Assembly (NCBI RefSeq): GCF_000002865.3
Contig: NW_001865050.1
Location: 212,598 to 276,597, forward strand
Reading direction: 5' to 3'
Source: Monosiga brevicollis MX1
Taxonomy: Eukaryota; Opisthokonta; Choanoflagellata; Craspedida; Salpingoecidae
Length of the DNA stretch: 64,000 bases
Each line of letters opens with the position of its first letter. The first letter of the stretch is position 1. A model generated the notes under the pieces. The model did no database searches and was not told the origin of the DNA. It saw nothing but the letters and a program-made list of their open reading frames with translations. Made by a program: the position numbers and the translations under genes. This document shows positions 11,417 through 35,649 of the stretch, piece by piece.

Positions 11417-13528
11417 ATGCACTCGCTTCTCGGTGGCCGCCGCAAAAACGGCAACGTGAAAACCCGCGTCAAGGTTCGCTGCTTGACCTCGCGCGCATTC
11501 ATCTCTCGCCCCACGGCCCCTTCCTTGTCCGTGTGCTTCTGCCTTTGAAGAAAAAATGCTTGGTGAGTTTTCATCTGCGCTCACTCCATCCCTCACCCCC
11601 CGCTATTCTTCGGCAGGAGTTGAAGCAGACCATCAGCACTTTCCCCATTCATTCACCATCCGCCTCTCCAGGTTGGTTTGCAGCGCTGCTTGACCCCCGG
11701 GGCGAGCACGGCCACGCACCGTTCAAGCTCAACACTCACTCACTTGCCCGGCTCACCCGCACTTTCTCATGCCATCACACATCCAGATGCCCAAACCATG
11801 CTGACCAAGGTATGTTTGGGTGATCGACACCGTTTGGCTGTCGACAAGTGCTTGACTCATCTTTTGGCCCGGTGTCGTCGACATCGCTCCTTCTCCCCAC
11901 CAGAAACTCACAACCCCACCTCCTATCGCATCCAGCGTCTCGGTAAAAATCCAAAACAAAACCGCACCGCATCTGGCAGCTGAATCTTTCTGTCATAACC
12001 GCTCTTTTAACTCAGCCTCGACTCTGTCCTGCTTGGCCCGGGCACAGAGTGGTCACAGCTCGAACACGAGCCTTCCCAGCATGACCGAGTTCACACGCGA
12101 AGAGCTGCTGGCCAAGTGCGCCGAATGCGCCCAGCTACAACAGGACATTCAAGCTCAAACTGCGCTTTTTTTGACTGTCAGTCCCACTCCATACAAAGAG
12201 CTCCAACTGCATCACCCTTGCTTCATAGCTCCAACACCCATCACTCTTGCTCCATGTTCTAAACGGCGTGTGTGCGTGCTTGTGCGTGCGTGTGTGCGAT
12301 ATAGAAACTAGCCGAGGATGACGTGCGAGAGGCCGATTTGCTGCGCCAACGCCAGGGGATCGACGAGCAACTCTCGGCTATTTGTGAGCAGATTTCCCGC
12401 CTGCAAGCGCAGAAAGCGGCCTTGGTGCAACAGGGTGAACAACTTGATCGGGACAAGACTGCTGTGGAGCGGAATCGACAAGCAAGTACAGATGAGCTTC
12501 AATCCTGCCGTAATCGCTACGAAGGTGCCAGCCGCCGTCTACACATTGCGCAACGTCAGCTTGCAGAGCTGCCCGCCCCCAAGGTCGTCGCGCCCCCCTC
12601 GCTGGCACCCATCTCAGCATTGGCTCACTCCAGCCCCGGCAGCCCAACTGGATCACGCGCCACACAAAGCCAGCCACCGCCCACCGCAAGAACGGCAAGC
12701 CGGCATCCACGTGCCAGTTCCGGTCCTCCCAGTTGTTCACCATCACGCCGCGAGTCGCTGATGGCCAGCAAGCGTGGCTCCTATGAGACTGCCTGCACGC
12801 CGCTGGGGTTGGACTCGCGTCGCGGCTCACACGACGCCCAACCAAAGCCACCGGTTGATGCTCGCCGTATTGGTGCGCCAGTGCTATTGGATTCGGAGGA
12901 TGAAGAAGACCAAGAGGATGCGCACGGTGCCCAGGTGGCGTTGTCGTCGCAGACGGGTCCATCGGCGCACTCTCCCGCCATGGCTTCACACATGCGCGAT
13001 GCCAATGCCTCGGCATCCGACGAGGAAGACGACGGTGAGGTCGAGGATGAATATGAAGAGTTGGATGACATTGCCATGCAAGCTGGGGCCGCAGATGAAT
13101 ACGTGCATACAGACGACGAGCTAGATCCAGCCTATGATGGTACCCAGGCTGCCTCCGAGTGCCTCTCGGCCAGTGCTTTTATTGACGGCTTGTACGACAA
13201 TGCTGAATCCGATCAGGAAGAAGTTGAGGGAGCGGGCCCCTCTTCCGAGGCACCGTGCAGCCCGTGTCCCGTCGATTCTGGTCGCTTGGAGGCACGGCAG
13301 ATACACGTGGGGTCCCACAAGAGCGATAGCAAGGTTCCTTTACCCGCGGCTCGTGGCAGCTTTGCCAACCTGGCCACGCTGCGAGCATCCGCCGAACAGC
13401 TCGACGTGAGCGCACTTGAATTTGCACGCCAAGCCTCAGCACACATGCTTGCAACCGACGACGCCGATCAAGACGAGACTCAAACATATCCTCCCATTGG
13501 GTTCCAGACACGGGGTGTGCTCTGCTAA
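11417..13528 (+). CDS. Uncharacterised acidic coiled-coil protein
   Basis: The firm part is 12081-12176 plus 12305-13528, joined by a GT-AG intron in phase 0. Two further exons upstream, 11417-11473 and 11672-11809, then 11904-12176, splice in the same phase and would give about 563 residues starting MHSLLGGRRKNGNVKTR; the donor of the first intron (GTTCGC) is weak, so a shorter protein starting at 12081 (439 residues) is possible. The protein has a coiled coil (LLAKCAECAQLQQDIQAQ through LSAICEQISRLQAQKAALVQ and onward), then a Ser/Pro-rich linker, then several acidic clusters (LDSEDEEDQED, ASDEEDDGEVEDEYEELDD). I do not recognise a family. It converges with the renalase gene; the two stop codons are 275 bases apart. 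Confidence 0.6.
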
Positions 13529-13802
13529 ACTGTTGTGTGTCGCTCGCATTACCATTTCCATCATGATTGAATTCCCGCTTTTGGATTATTATTTTCGTCC
13601 CCGCTTCCGTTTCCTCCGTCTTGGCAGCAGTGCCTAGGCTGCGTGATCAAGGCAAAGGTCAGCCAGCACTGATGTCGCCTTCAACGATACCGGGTGTCAT
13701 TGTCAACTATTAAGCATGGTCGGTCGTCACGGTTCTAAAAATTAAATTGATGTTGCATCTTTCGTGCAAGGGATCAGGGCAGGGTGAGGGACACGCAGTG
13801 TC

Positions 13803-16203
13803 TTAGAGGTCGAGCTGACCCGGGGCCGCATCGTTACTCAGCCAGCTGATCATGTCATCTGAAGTACTGGCCCCAGAAAAGCCACGTCGCACACTCTCGG
13901 CTGCCGCAATGCCGCTAGCAAAGGCATCGCCACCAAAGGGCCCCGAAAAATAGTCACCAGCCAAAACCAGGCCGCGGGCTAGAGACTTGCACTTCCAAAG
14001 GGGGATGAGCGGGGGAATGCGCCGATATCCTTTGGGCGTCTGTAGAATTTCATCACCGGGCGAGACCTCGGAGATGACGCCCTCGCCCGTGTCATAGCTG
14101 GAGGGTGTAGCCAAAAAGGGTTGCGAAACCACGCCATATCGCCATCGATGCCCCTGCACGTTCTGTAGCTTTAACTTGGCGCGATCAAAACACTCAAATT
14201 CCTAGCGATCAAACGGAGCAAGAAGGTACAGTCAAGGAGACACTCGATGCCAAACGTGGTGCAAAGCACACACGATTGTCGACAGCGGTCTGTCTGAATT
14301 GTCGATGACAGCTCCGAAAAAAAAACAGAAAAAAAAAAAAAAAAAAGAAAAAAGAAGAAAGAAAAAAAAGCGTCGGAACCACAACTTGAAGGTCAACGCA
14401 CCGTTGTAACGTCTCGGACGAGGTGATCAATCAGCACATCATTGCGTCGGTTCATTTTGCCCACCGACGAGCGTGGAGATGCGTGGGCCACCCACTGCCA
14501 GTGCAGCGCAAACGATTCAAGCCGAGCGACAATGAGAATACCTTGAAGCCAGCTCGGTGCCATCGAGGGCAAGGCCAACAACTCATCCAGAACGCGCTTG
14601 GTGGTCCAATGGTATGAGCGCGCTAAAATCGACCGCAGAAAGTGATTTCATGCAAGCGTATCAAACCTGAATCTGCGAGCTGGATGCGGAGCATTCACGA
14701 AAAGAGTACAGGCGGTGTACGCGCTGTTGGCTCGGTTGCGTTCGATCACCCGTTTGATCACTTCTTTGAAAGAGTTCAGGAATGTGGTCAATATCTAAAT
14801 TGAAAGCACAACGCTTGGTGAGATTGGTACCATCGGCTTGCAGGCTTTTGGCGGCTGCGAGCTGCCTGCGCAGGGGAGCGGCACAGCATCCGGTGCGGGC
14901 CGCGCTACGGCGTCGCTTCCACCGCACCTTGATTTGCAAAGAGCTGGCGATGAGCCGATGTACCCAATGCCTGCACCGTCTCAGCAGTGGGCGCATTGGT
15001 CTGAAAGCGAATCGTGGCGATCGAGTCGTACATTGCGGCCATGGCATCTTCATCCAGAAAAGGGCTATCCGTTGGCAAGTAGCCTCGAACCAGCGGGGCA
15101 ACCTGTGGGGCTGGAACAGTGACGACGACGGCGTCATAGCGTTCAGATGACTCCTCCAGCTCTCCCGGGTGAGAGCTGCTCTCAAACAGCAGAGCATAAC
15201 TCGCATCTCCATCGGCCCGGCGGTGCGAGCGCACAATCTTGCGAACAGCGGTGCCTTGCCGCAATGCGCTGGCAGGCAAGGGGTCCAGGCAGAACTCGAG
15301 GAAGCTGGACATGGGTCCAGGGGTGGTGTGTTCATCCTGGCGCATATTGCCATCCATGGGTATGCAGTGTACGACAGGTAGGCTACGATCGCGGATCGCG
15401 GGCGACTCGCGGAACATTTCTGGCCGCAAGAAGGTCCAGTGTCCTTGGTCAGGCTGGTTTTCTGGCATGTCCTCTGAGAATAGCAGTCGCAGGACGCCGG
15501 CTTCAAAGGCTTCCTTGGCCAATTGGGCGGCATGAAAGTAAGCAAATGGCACACAATAGGGAAACAAGTAGCGCGCCACGTCGGCACTCTGTTTTTCACG
15601 GGTGAGGATCTGCCCATGCTTCATGGGATATTCGCGCATGGAGCGATGCCATCGCACAAACTCGCGCACGGGAAGATAGTTGCGGTCCAGGCTCATGGGG
15701 CTCAGCGGGATGGAAAAGCAAGGAGCCCCGTAGTTGTGAAAGGCCATTCCATTGGGCGACCATCTAGTCCAGCAGATTCATACCCGGCATGAGGAGGCGT
15801 CGAGCAGGTGTATCAAGTCTTGGTAGCCTAGTGTGTTCGGGTATTGGGAGGGCACACACCTTGTCGCTGCACGTCCGCCAGGTGCACGACCCTGAGATAG
15901 ACGATATAGAGAGCCGGTCAGTGGGACAAAGGCAGCACGAGCTGGGCAGCTGTCTCAAAAAAGATGGAAAAAAAAAAAGTTGGCTGACCTTATCGAATAT
16001 CTCCACCTCGTGCCCAGCACGATTGAGCCAGCGGGCGGCAGCGATGCCTGTGAAGCGCGTTTGGGGGCATGTGCATGTAAGAGCCACGGCAGCGGGGGCT
16101 TGGGGCAAGGCGCAGGAGTAGGCAAGACCCCACCAGCAAAGCCACTGCCAATGATGGCGATTTTCTTGATGGCTTGTGGCCGTAGTGCTTGCGGGATCGT
16201 CAT
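13803..16203 (-). CDS. Renalase-type FAD/NAD(P)-dependent oxidoreductase
   Basis: Read on the minus strand: exons 16134-16203, 15989-16047, 15860-15891, 14928-15763, one or two unresolved exons between 14403 and 14927, and 13803-14201. Splicing joins IAIIGSGFAG to IAAARWLNRAGHEVEIFDK, a dinucleotide-binding fold with GxGxxG and the acidic end of beta-2, then GRAPGGRAATR, the family's GRxGGR motif. Later come DAVVVTVPAPQVAPLV, WVAHASPRSS and HRWRYG, and a C-terminal LVLAGDYFSGPFGGDAFASG that closes over FAD. These match renalase and the bacterial COG3380 amine-oxidase-like group. Human renalase oxidises isomeric dihydronicotinamides; whether this enzyme shares that substrate is unknown. The middle exon join (near 14690) could not be phased with confidence because competing frames exist, so the model there is approximate. 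Confidence 0.75.
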
Positions 16204-16672
16204 CACGGCTGGCGTCAGGCTTGACAAGCCACAGCACACCGTCCAGCTGTAGCTGCAGCCACAAAAATGCAATATCACCCCCACCAAGCCCCAGCGACCG
16301 CCCGCAACAGGCAGTGGCTCAAACAGCACGACCCACAGTGAACACACTCGCGCGTACGTTACTTCTGCCTCTGCCGGTGGTGCGGCAGCAAGTGTGTGAT
16401 GTTTCAACAAAAAATGAAATTTAGTGTGTGTGTGTGTGTGTTTGGGTGAACAAAAGAAAACGGTATCAAAGACGGAGACGCGCCCTAAAGAAGATTCTGA
16501 TTTAACATGTATACGTCATGGCTGAGAGGTGAAGAGTTTGAGGCGCTTTGCCTTGGCTTTGTCGCAGCACGTGCATCAACAGAGGCAGAGACAGCGATCG
16601 AGAAACGGGAGAATGGGTTGCCATCAAAGGAAAGAGTGGTGTTGGCGGTGACTTGGGGAGCCCTTTACTGCT
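16204..16672. other. Gap between renalase 5' end and B3GALNT2 3' end
   Basis: Holds the renalase promoter and the B3GALNT2 3' UTR, both on the minus strand. A (GT)n tract lies at about 16423-16442. No separate gene is seen. Confidence 0.5.
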
Positions 16673-19600
16673 TTAGGGAGCACCGGGGCAGCCGCAAGGA
16701 TTGTCACAGGTTTGGACGTGCGAGTGCATCTCTAGAACCTGGTCGGGGCTGAGCTCGGGGACGGAAATAAGGTATGGGTTACAGCTGACCAGCGGTCCAA
16801 AGCACGACCAATCACCATCCTGGCAGCCAATCATACATTTTTTTTTTTTTTTTTTTGTTTTAAAAGCGCGCCATGGTGAGGGGTTTGTGTGGTCTGCGAG
16901 AACCACATGAGCGCTGAGAAACGAGCGAAGCGTACTTCGACAAGATCCAAATCAACACCGGCCAGCCATAAGCCCAAGGAGACGTCTTCACCCTATGGAA
17001 GATCCCACGTACATGCCCAATTGCCCGGTTATGGACCGGGACCGAGACCAGGACCGGGCTTGCGGGAATGGGCCGAAGAGGCACGCACCTGAAAGTGATG
17101 CAAATTGGGACTGGCGATGGACAAGAGTCGGAGGGCTTCGCGTGTGAGGACAGATCCAGATCCACAGGCAAAGGGGGCATATTGTGCGCCTGCCGGCCAC
17201 CACAACGTCCTTGAACAGTCATGTAACGGGTGTCGACGCAGTCATGTGCAAGGGTCAGGCCACACACCCGAGTAAAATGACTCTGCCCATTTGCCGTGGC
17301 GTTCTACGGGCCAGTTGCGACGAAAATTGCCCCACCACATCGGACTGCCAGCACAGCCAGCGGTGTTCGTCCGTAAGCCGGATGAAGCAGGCACGAGAAG
17401 CTGCAAGACTCTACTTAGTGGCAATTTTCCGGCCGCACTGACCGTGTCGGTATTTGTAGTCGTTGCGCCAAGCCCGCGCGCAGCCTGTGCGAGGGCAGCG
17501 ATGAGAATACTGCTGCGCCCGAAATACAGACGACACGATGTGTTGTTGATGTGCGCCTTTGCCTTTCCCAATGCTCACCGATCAACGTGGATGTAGACGT
17601 CATCGTCCGTCTTCAGGATGGCATCATACTCGTGTGCAAAAGCATAACGTGCAGCACTCAGCACCTTGGTCGGAAGCGTGCTGTCGTATTCAGGCGTGAG
17701 GTCGGACGTCACCAACATAACACGGCAACCAACGTCGGTGGCAAGCGCTTGGCACAAACCGGTATGCATCCTCGAGGCCATCTAGTAAGAGCAGGTCGCC
17801 GTGCCGTGCTGCTTCCTCCTCCAACGACGCATCTTCTGCCTATTGCCCAAAATGACGAGAGAAAACCGTGCTCAGCCGAAATGCTTAAAAGACAGACCGA
17901 GATCTGCAAACCAAAGTCCCACGCCGCCATTAGGGTCGCAGGTATAGCGACACTGGCGCACACCTGTAGCTGCAGGCGCTGAGCGCGATAGGCCTCGCTA
18001 CGATTTTGGCTTAAGACGTCCAAGTGCTGCAGATCAGACCAGAAATTCATTTACCATCAAGCAAGCATCAAAATCACACTGAGCAAATATGCTGGACCCA
18101 GCTGTGCGCAAGTAGCAAAGCATCACGGACGACACACCTGCACCAGATCAAAAGGCGGCTGCCAACGAATATGCAACTAGATCATCGGTGACATGGGTTC
18201 AAAGCAGGGCGGGTCATTGACACGCGATACATTTTGCTGTAAAGGGTTGCTGTCCCCGCCCCTTGGCAAGGTCACGCCATTGAGATGGACGCACCATTTG
18301 TCCGGCCGCGCAGTTGCGCTTGTCAATGACCCAGGTCTCAGTCAGGTCTTCGCCAGGCCACTCCACCATCAGCGTATGTTGAGCCTCGTTGCCAAAGTCC
18401 AGCTCAGACCTCGAGAGCTTGATGACCTGCCGTGTCAGAACAGGAGCAAGTCAGCGAGAGTGAGCGTGCATCGCATAACTCGTTTGTGCCTGTCGTGAGA
18501 CAAAACCCGGCTGCTTCGCACGACAAATCTATTCATGACAACATCTAGGCGCGAGAAAAAACGCAATTCGGTTGCGAGGCATCGTGGTACGCACGTCTGC
18601 CTCGGTGTAGGAGGTACACGGCTGGGTAGGGTCCCAGCGCCGCAGCACCAGGACGTCAAAAGTGGATCGGGCGTTGAGACGCAGCTTGTCGGTGCGAAAA
18701 AGCTCAATGGCGGGGTAGGAAACACCTGAGCGCCAGGCCAGACTGTAGGTAGCAGCAGGGGCTTGTCGCTCGGCCTGAAACGACATGGCAGGTCCGAGGG
18801 GCAAATTGGGCAGCTCTTCTGTGGGCAGAGTTCCGGCGGCCCGTCCGCCCAGGCCAGCATGGAACACCAGCAAGCCGCCACCCGTGTTCCAAGGGCCAGC
18901 CTCGGCCGCGAGGTTGTCGGCTCCTGCAGGTGGGGAAAGAGGCAGATATTCGGTGGGGCCTTCAATGGTGAGCACGCCGTCAAAATCACGGGGAAGGATT
19001 ACGGGCTCAACGGGGAGCCAGTGCAAGCCACCGCGAGCATACACGCGAGTCTGGTGGGTGCCAGACAAGCGAGCCTCAACCATGGCTCGACCAGCGTGGC
19101 GGTCCCAAATCCGAATGGTGACGTCTGGCCGAGTAGATCCAGGTGAAATGGGTAGCCAGGCACCCAGTTCATAGAGAGTGAGCCAATGGCGGGTGGTAAA
19201 GTGCAGACCAAGAACTCGAAACTGGGGTGGCCAGGTCTGAGTTGGCCAGGGAAGTGGCTGGGCTGGCAGATGGATCGAATCGAGGCGCTGGTCTAGAATG
19301 GGCCGCATGGAAGGCGCTTCCCTGCACTCGTAAGGGCTCAGCCGATGCGCTAGAGGGATGGGGCATCCCGAGCGACCAATTATGAAGCGGTGTTCCAGCT
19401 GCCACGGTTGTATGCTGTCAGAAAGGCCAGGTTCCGATTCGTCGCCGGTATTGGTGTCAAGCAGTTGGGCCCAAGTCTCTCGGGCGGCTTGACGCTGGCT
19501 TGAATGTGAGCGGGCGGAGAGGATGGCTAGCAGGAGGCGAGGGCGCTTCGCGTGACTTGGCGACGTTGGCGGGGGGCGTTGAGGCCCAGGTGCCGTGGCG

Positions 19601-20259
19601 TTGAGCATGGTCTGCAGCTTTAAAAGCGCTTCGGTAGCCTCGGCCAGCGTTTTGTGTAGCCAGTGCTCTTGTGTGAGGCTGTCTTGGTTGCCGTGGTCAG
19701 AAAGCTGACGCTGAAGGGACGCAATCAACTGATTGGCATCCTTGCGTAGGCGGCGAGCCACGAAAACCGGATCTTGGGAGAGATACACCTATCGCAGCAA
19801 GCCGGTACAGAATCATTGTGTTTGTGACCATGCCGGACCAGCACTGCGGGCATGGTATGTGTATGCGTGTGTGCGTGTGTGGGGGGAAGGACATACCGCT
19901 GCAGATTCGCGCACAAGGTGACCAGGCAGGGGAACATCCTCACGGTTGCGATAAGCATTTGGTTCTGGCTCGCGTCGGGGTAACTGAGGATGCCTTTCGT
20001 CATTGGGCCAGGTCTGCTCGTCCTGATGCACCCGCGACGAGCCATGGGAGCCTGCGGAGTATGCGATGCCAGAGCATGCGTGAGCGGCAGCAAACAAATG
20101 CGACACAGGCGGCCCTGAAAGGACGATGATCAGACCTTGTTCCTCCTGGGCATCCGGTCCTGGCAAGAACCAGGTGGCTGCAATCAACGCGGTCAGGAGC
20201 AAGCACAGCAGGGCCCCGGCGAGGAGCATTGGCCCCCGCGCCCGCGACCATCGAGCCAT
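16673..20259 (-). CDS. B3GALNT2: Beta-1,3-N-acetylgalactosaminyltransferase 2 homologue (GT31)
   Basis: Twelve minus-strand exons phase cleanly: 19897-20259, 18595-19788, 18295-18426, 18176-18138 (reversed), 18078-18055, 18026-17964, 17839-17760, 17680-17579, 17344-17268, 17189-17089, 16992-16936 and 16819-16673, about 792 residues. An N-terminal signal anchor (LLAGALLCLLLTALIAATWF) implies a type II ER/Golgi protein. GT31 signatures are RQAARETW, GDLLLLDGLEDAYR, the metal-binding KTDDDVYIH, WWGNFRRNWPVERHGKW, FACGSGSVL, GEDVSLGLWLA, and a final CDNPCGC. The last motifs, plus FIIGRSGCPIPL followed by a large insert between the first two conserved blocks, are specific to B3GALNT2 among human GT31 enzymes. 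Human B3GALNT2 adds GalNAc to the O-mannosyl core M3 glycan of alpha-dystroglycan. The insert is longer here than in the 500-residue human protein. Confidence 0.88.
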
Positions 20260-20332
20260 TCTGCACTGGCTCAAGCTTCTCAAGACGATCTTGTGTGCTT
20301 GCGCGCATGCATCTTGCTGACAAAAAAAAGAA

Positions 20333-20617
20333 AGGAGAGAGAGTTTTCAGAGAGAGATTGAGAGAGAGATTGAGAGATCTTGAGAGATTGAGATCTTGAG
20401 ATCTTGAGAGATTGAGAGATTGAGAGATTGAGAGATTGAGAGATTGAGAGATTGAGAGATTGAGAGATTGAGATCTTGAGATCTTGAGAGATTGAGAGAT
20501 TGAGAGATTGAGAGATTGAGAGATTGAGAGATTGAGAGATTGAGAGATTGAGAGATTGAGAGATTGAGAGATTGAGAGATTGAGAGATTGAGAGATTGAG
20601 AGATTGAGAGATTGAGG
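20333..20617. repeat. (TTGAGAGA)n minisatellite
   Basis: Roughly 285 bases of TTGAGAGA octamer units with AGATCTTG interruptions near 20388-20402 and 20472-20483. It lies immediately upstream of the B3GALNT2 start codon on the minus strand, so it may be in its 5' UTR or promoter. Confidence 0.95.
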
Positions 20618-20952
20618 AAAAACGACTGTCCTAGGAGCAGAGGAACATGGGCGCTGGAACACCAATTGAGGATGAAGCTGTAGAGATTAAATTTTGAGTT
20701 TTCCAATCAACAAAACCGCTTGGATGGGGTTGCCCTCAACGGAGCTGGCATGGACGCCTGTCCCACTCGGCAGAGGAGCAGTTTAGGAAAGGACCATCAT
20801 GTGCGCCAATTTTGGGTCTGGCGAAGCCAAGTTGCCAAAGTTGCATCGACAGCAAGGTCAGCTCATGTGATTGCTTGATCATGTCGCTTGACTGCGAGAG
20901 GCAGAGCCAGCCTGGCGATCGCGTGTATGTATGTATGTGTGTGGAGGTGACG

Positions 20953-20957
<5 letters not shown>

Positions 20958-21001
<44 letters not shown>
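20958..21001. repeat. (CA)n microsatellite
   Basis: About 22 CA units in the intergenic region between the divergent B3GALNT2 and IP3-receptor genes. Confidence 0.95.
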
Positions 21002-21003
<2 letters not shown>

Positions 21004-21290
21004 GCGTCCACACAAGCAAGAAATGGTGTTGTCAACTTCAACAAGCCAAATATTCTATACATCTTTCATGAGGTCCATCAATGTAGTAGTAAAGGTGTAC
21101 GCAAAACTATCTACATCATCTTTAATATTTGCTTCAACTTCTGCTTCACAACCGCCACGCCCTTTATGTCACAGTCCTTACCAGCCTCGCATCAAAATTA
21201 CCACACTTGTGCATACGTTTCAAAGGTGATTCCTCTTGATAATGAGCACACGTGTGACACCTTGGGTTTTTTGGGGATGTGTGATCGTCG

Positions 21291-21575
21291 ATGACACGCC
21301 CTCTCTGTCTCTGTTTTGTGGCTGTCTCTCTCTCTGGGTGTTTTTTGAGTCGCTCTCTCTGTCTCTGTTTCTGTCTCCCTAGCTCTTTTTCTCTCTGTGT
21401 TTTCTCGCCTCTCTGGTTATCCTTCAGTCTTCCCTATCTCTGTTTTTGTCTCTGTCTCTGTTTTTGTCTCTGTCTCTGTCTCTGTCTCTGTCTCTGTCTC
21501 TGTCTCTGTCTCTGTCTCTGTCTCTGTCTCTGTCTCTGTCTCTGTCTCTGTCTCTGTCTCTCTGTCTCTGTCCTC
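21291..21575. repeat. (CTCTGT)n simple repeat
   Basis: Pyrimidine-rich CTCTGT hexamers, nearly perfect from about 21450 to 21570. All frames are open by composition. It precedes the IP3-receptor gene by about 600 bases; no function is evident. Confidence 0.95.
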
Positions 21576-22189
21576 TGCCAAAATCGGCAACTGATCCGCG
21601 TGCGTGTTTTTTTTTCTCTCTTATTTTTCCCCAAGTGGGTTCAAGGTCGACGCGTGCCTTCACTCTGGGCCGTCGTCGTGGCTGCTGTTGCAAGGTGAGG
21701 GTTATGGACTCTGCATGGCTTGGCCAGAGGTTGCTCCGTCTTGTTGGTTTGGTACTGCCATTTCGTTTCCTCGTGTCTTGTGTGGGGGCGTCGATCTGTG
21801 TGATCTCCATAGGCTGTATGGGTTCGTTTGCTCATCGCCTCGTCCTGTGCGCTTTGCTGCTCCCATCTACCTCCCTGTCGTACTCGCAGCGCTGAAGGCT
21901 TACCCCTTAGATTGCCGCGTGCGTCTGGCGTTTGTGCTTTGGCCTGCCTGGCAGAAGACTTGACTTATTCTTTTTTTTGTCCTTGATTGGCTTTGCTCAT
22001 CCCTGCGACCTCTGCCTTGCGCTTTGTTTGTGGGCCATCATCACGCAGCAGTGAGGCGGGTTCGCTTCATTGACCACGGTTGGTCATGATACCTACCTTG
22101 CTTTTTGCGCCTTCCTCAATGCCTGCTGCGGTCGAGTCAATTTAATCCTGGCTCGCGATCTCTCACCCGTCTTGTTTTTCGGTGATTCG
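21576..22189 (+). promoter_or_regulatory. 5' region of the IP3-receptor gene
   Basis: T- and G/T-rich sequence with no recognisable coding exon. It presumably carries the core promoter and 5' UTR, and it could hide a small non-coding first exon. No TATA box or MYB octamer was found here. Confidence 0.35.
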
Positions 22190-35481
<13,292 letters not shown>

Positions 35482-35612
35482 GGCGTGCACATGCGTGAAT
35501 GCGTGAACTCTCTGCCTGATTTTTTGGTCCATCGAGATGCCTTTTAGCATGAACCCGAGTCATGGAAGTGATTTGTGCTTGGATGGTGGTTCTTGTTGAA
35601 CCTTTCTTGTGA

Positions 35613-35626
35613 AATAAATCAATAAA
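35613..35626 (+). terminator. Polyadenylation signals of ITPR
   Basis: AATAAA at 35613-35618 and again at 35621-35626, about 135 bases after the IP3-receptor stop codon and just before the converging minus-strand gene. Confidence 0.7.
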
Positions 35627-35649
35627 ATAAAACTTACATGGTGTGGATT

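Noticed and set aside
14661-15617. 318-residue minus-strand frame overlapping the renalase gene
   Set aside because: It is a different frame from the conserved renalase exon 14928-15763; only its 3' part near 14690-14850 may be used as an exon.
20333-20617. Regular repeat that could be mistaken for a CRISPR array
   Set aside because: Tandem 8-base units with no spacers; a minisatellite in a eukaryotic genome.
21291-21895. Leu/Cys/Ser-rich frames over 130 residues
   Set aside because: Generated by the CTCTGT repeat.
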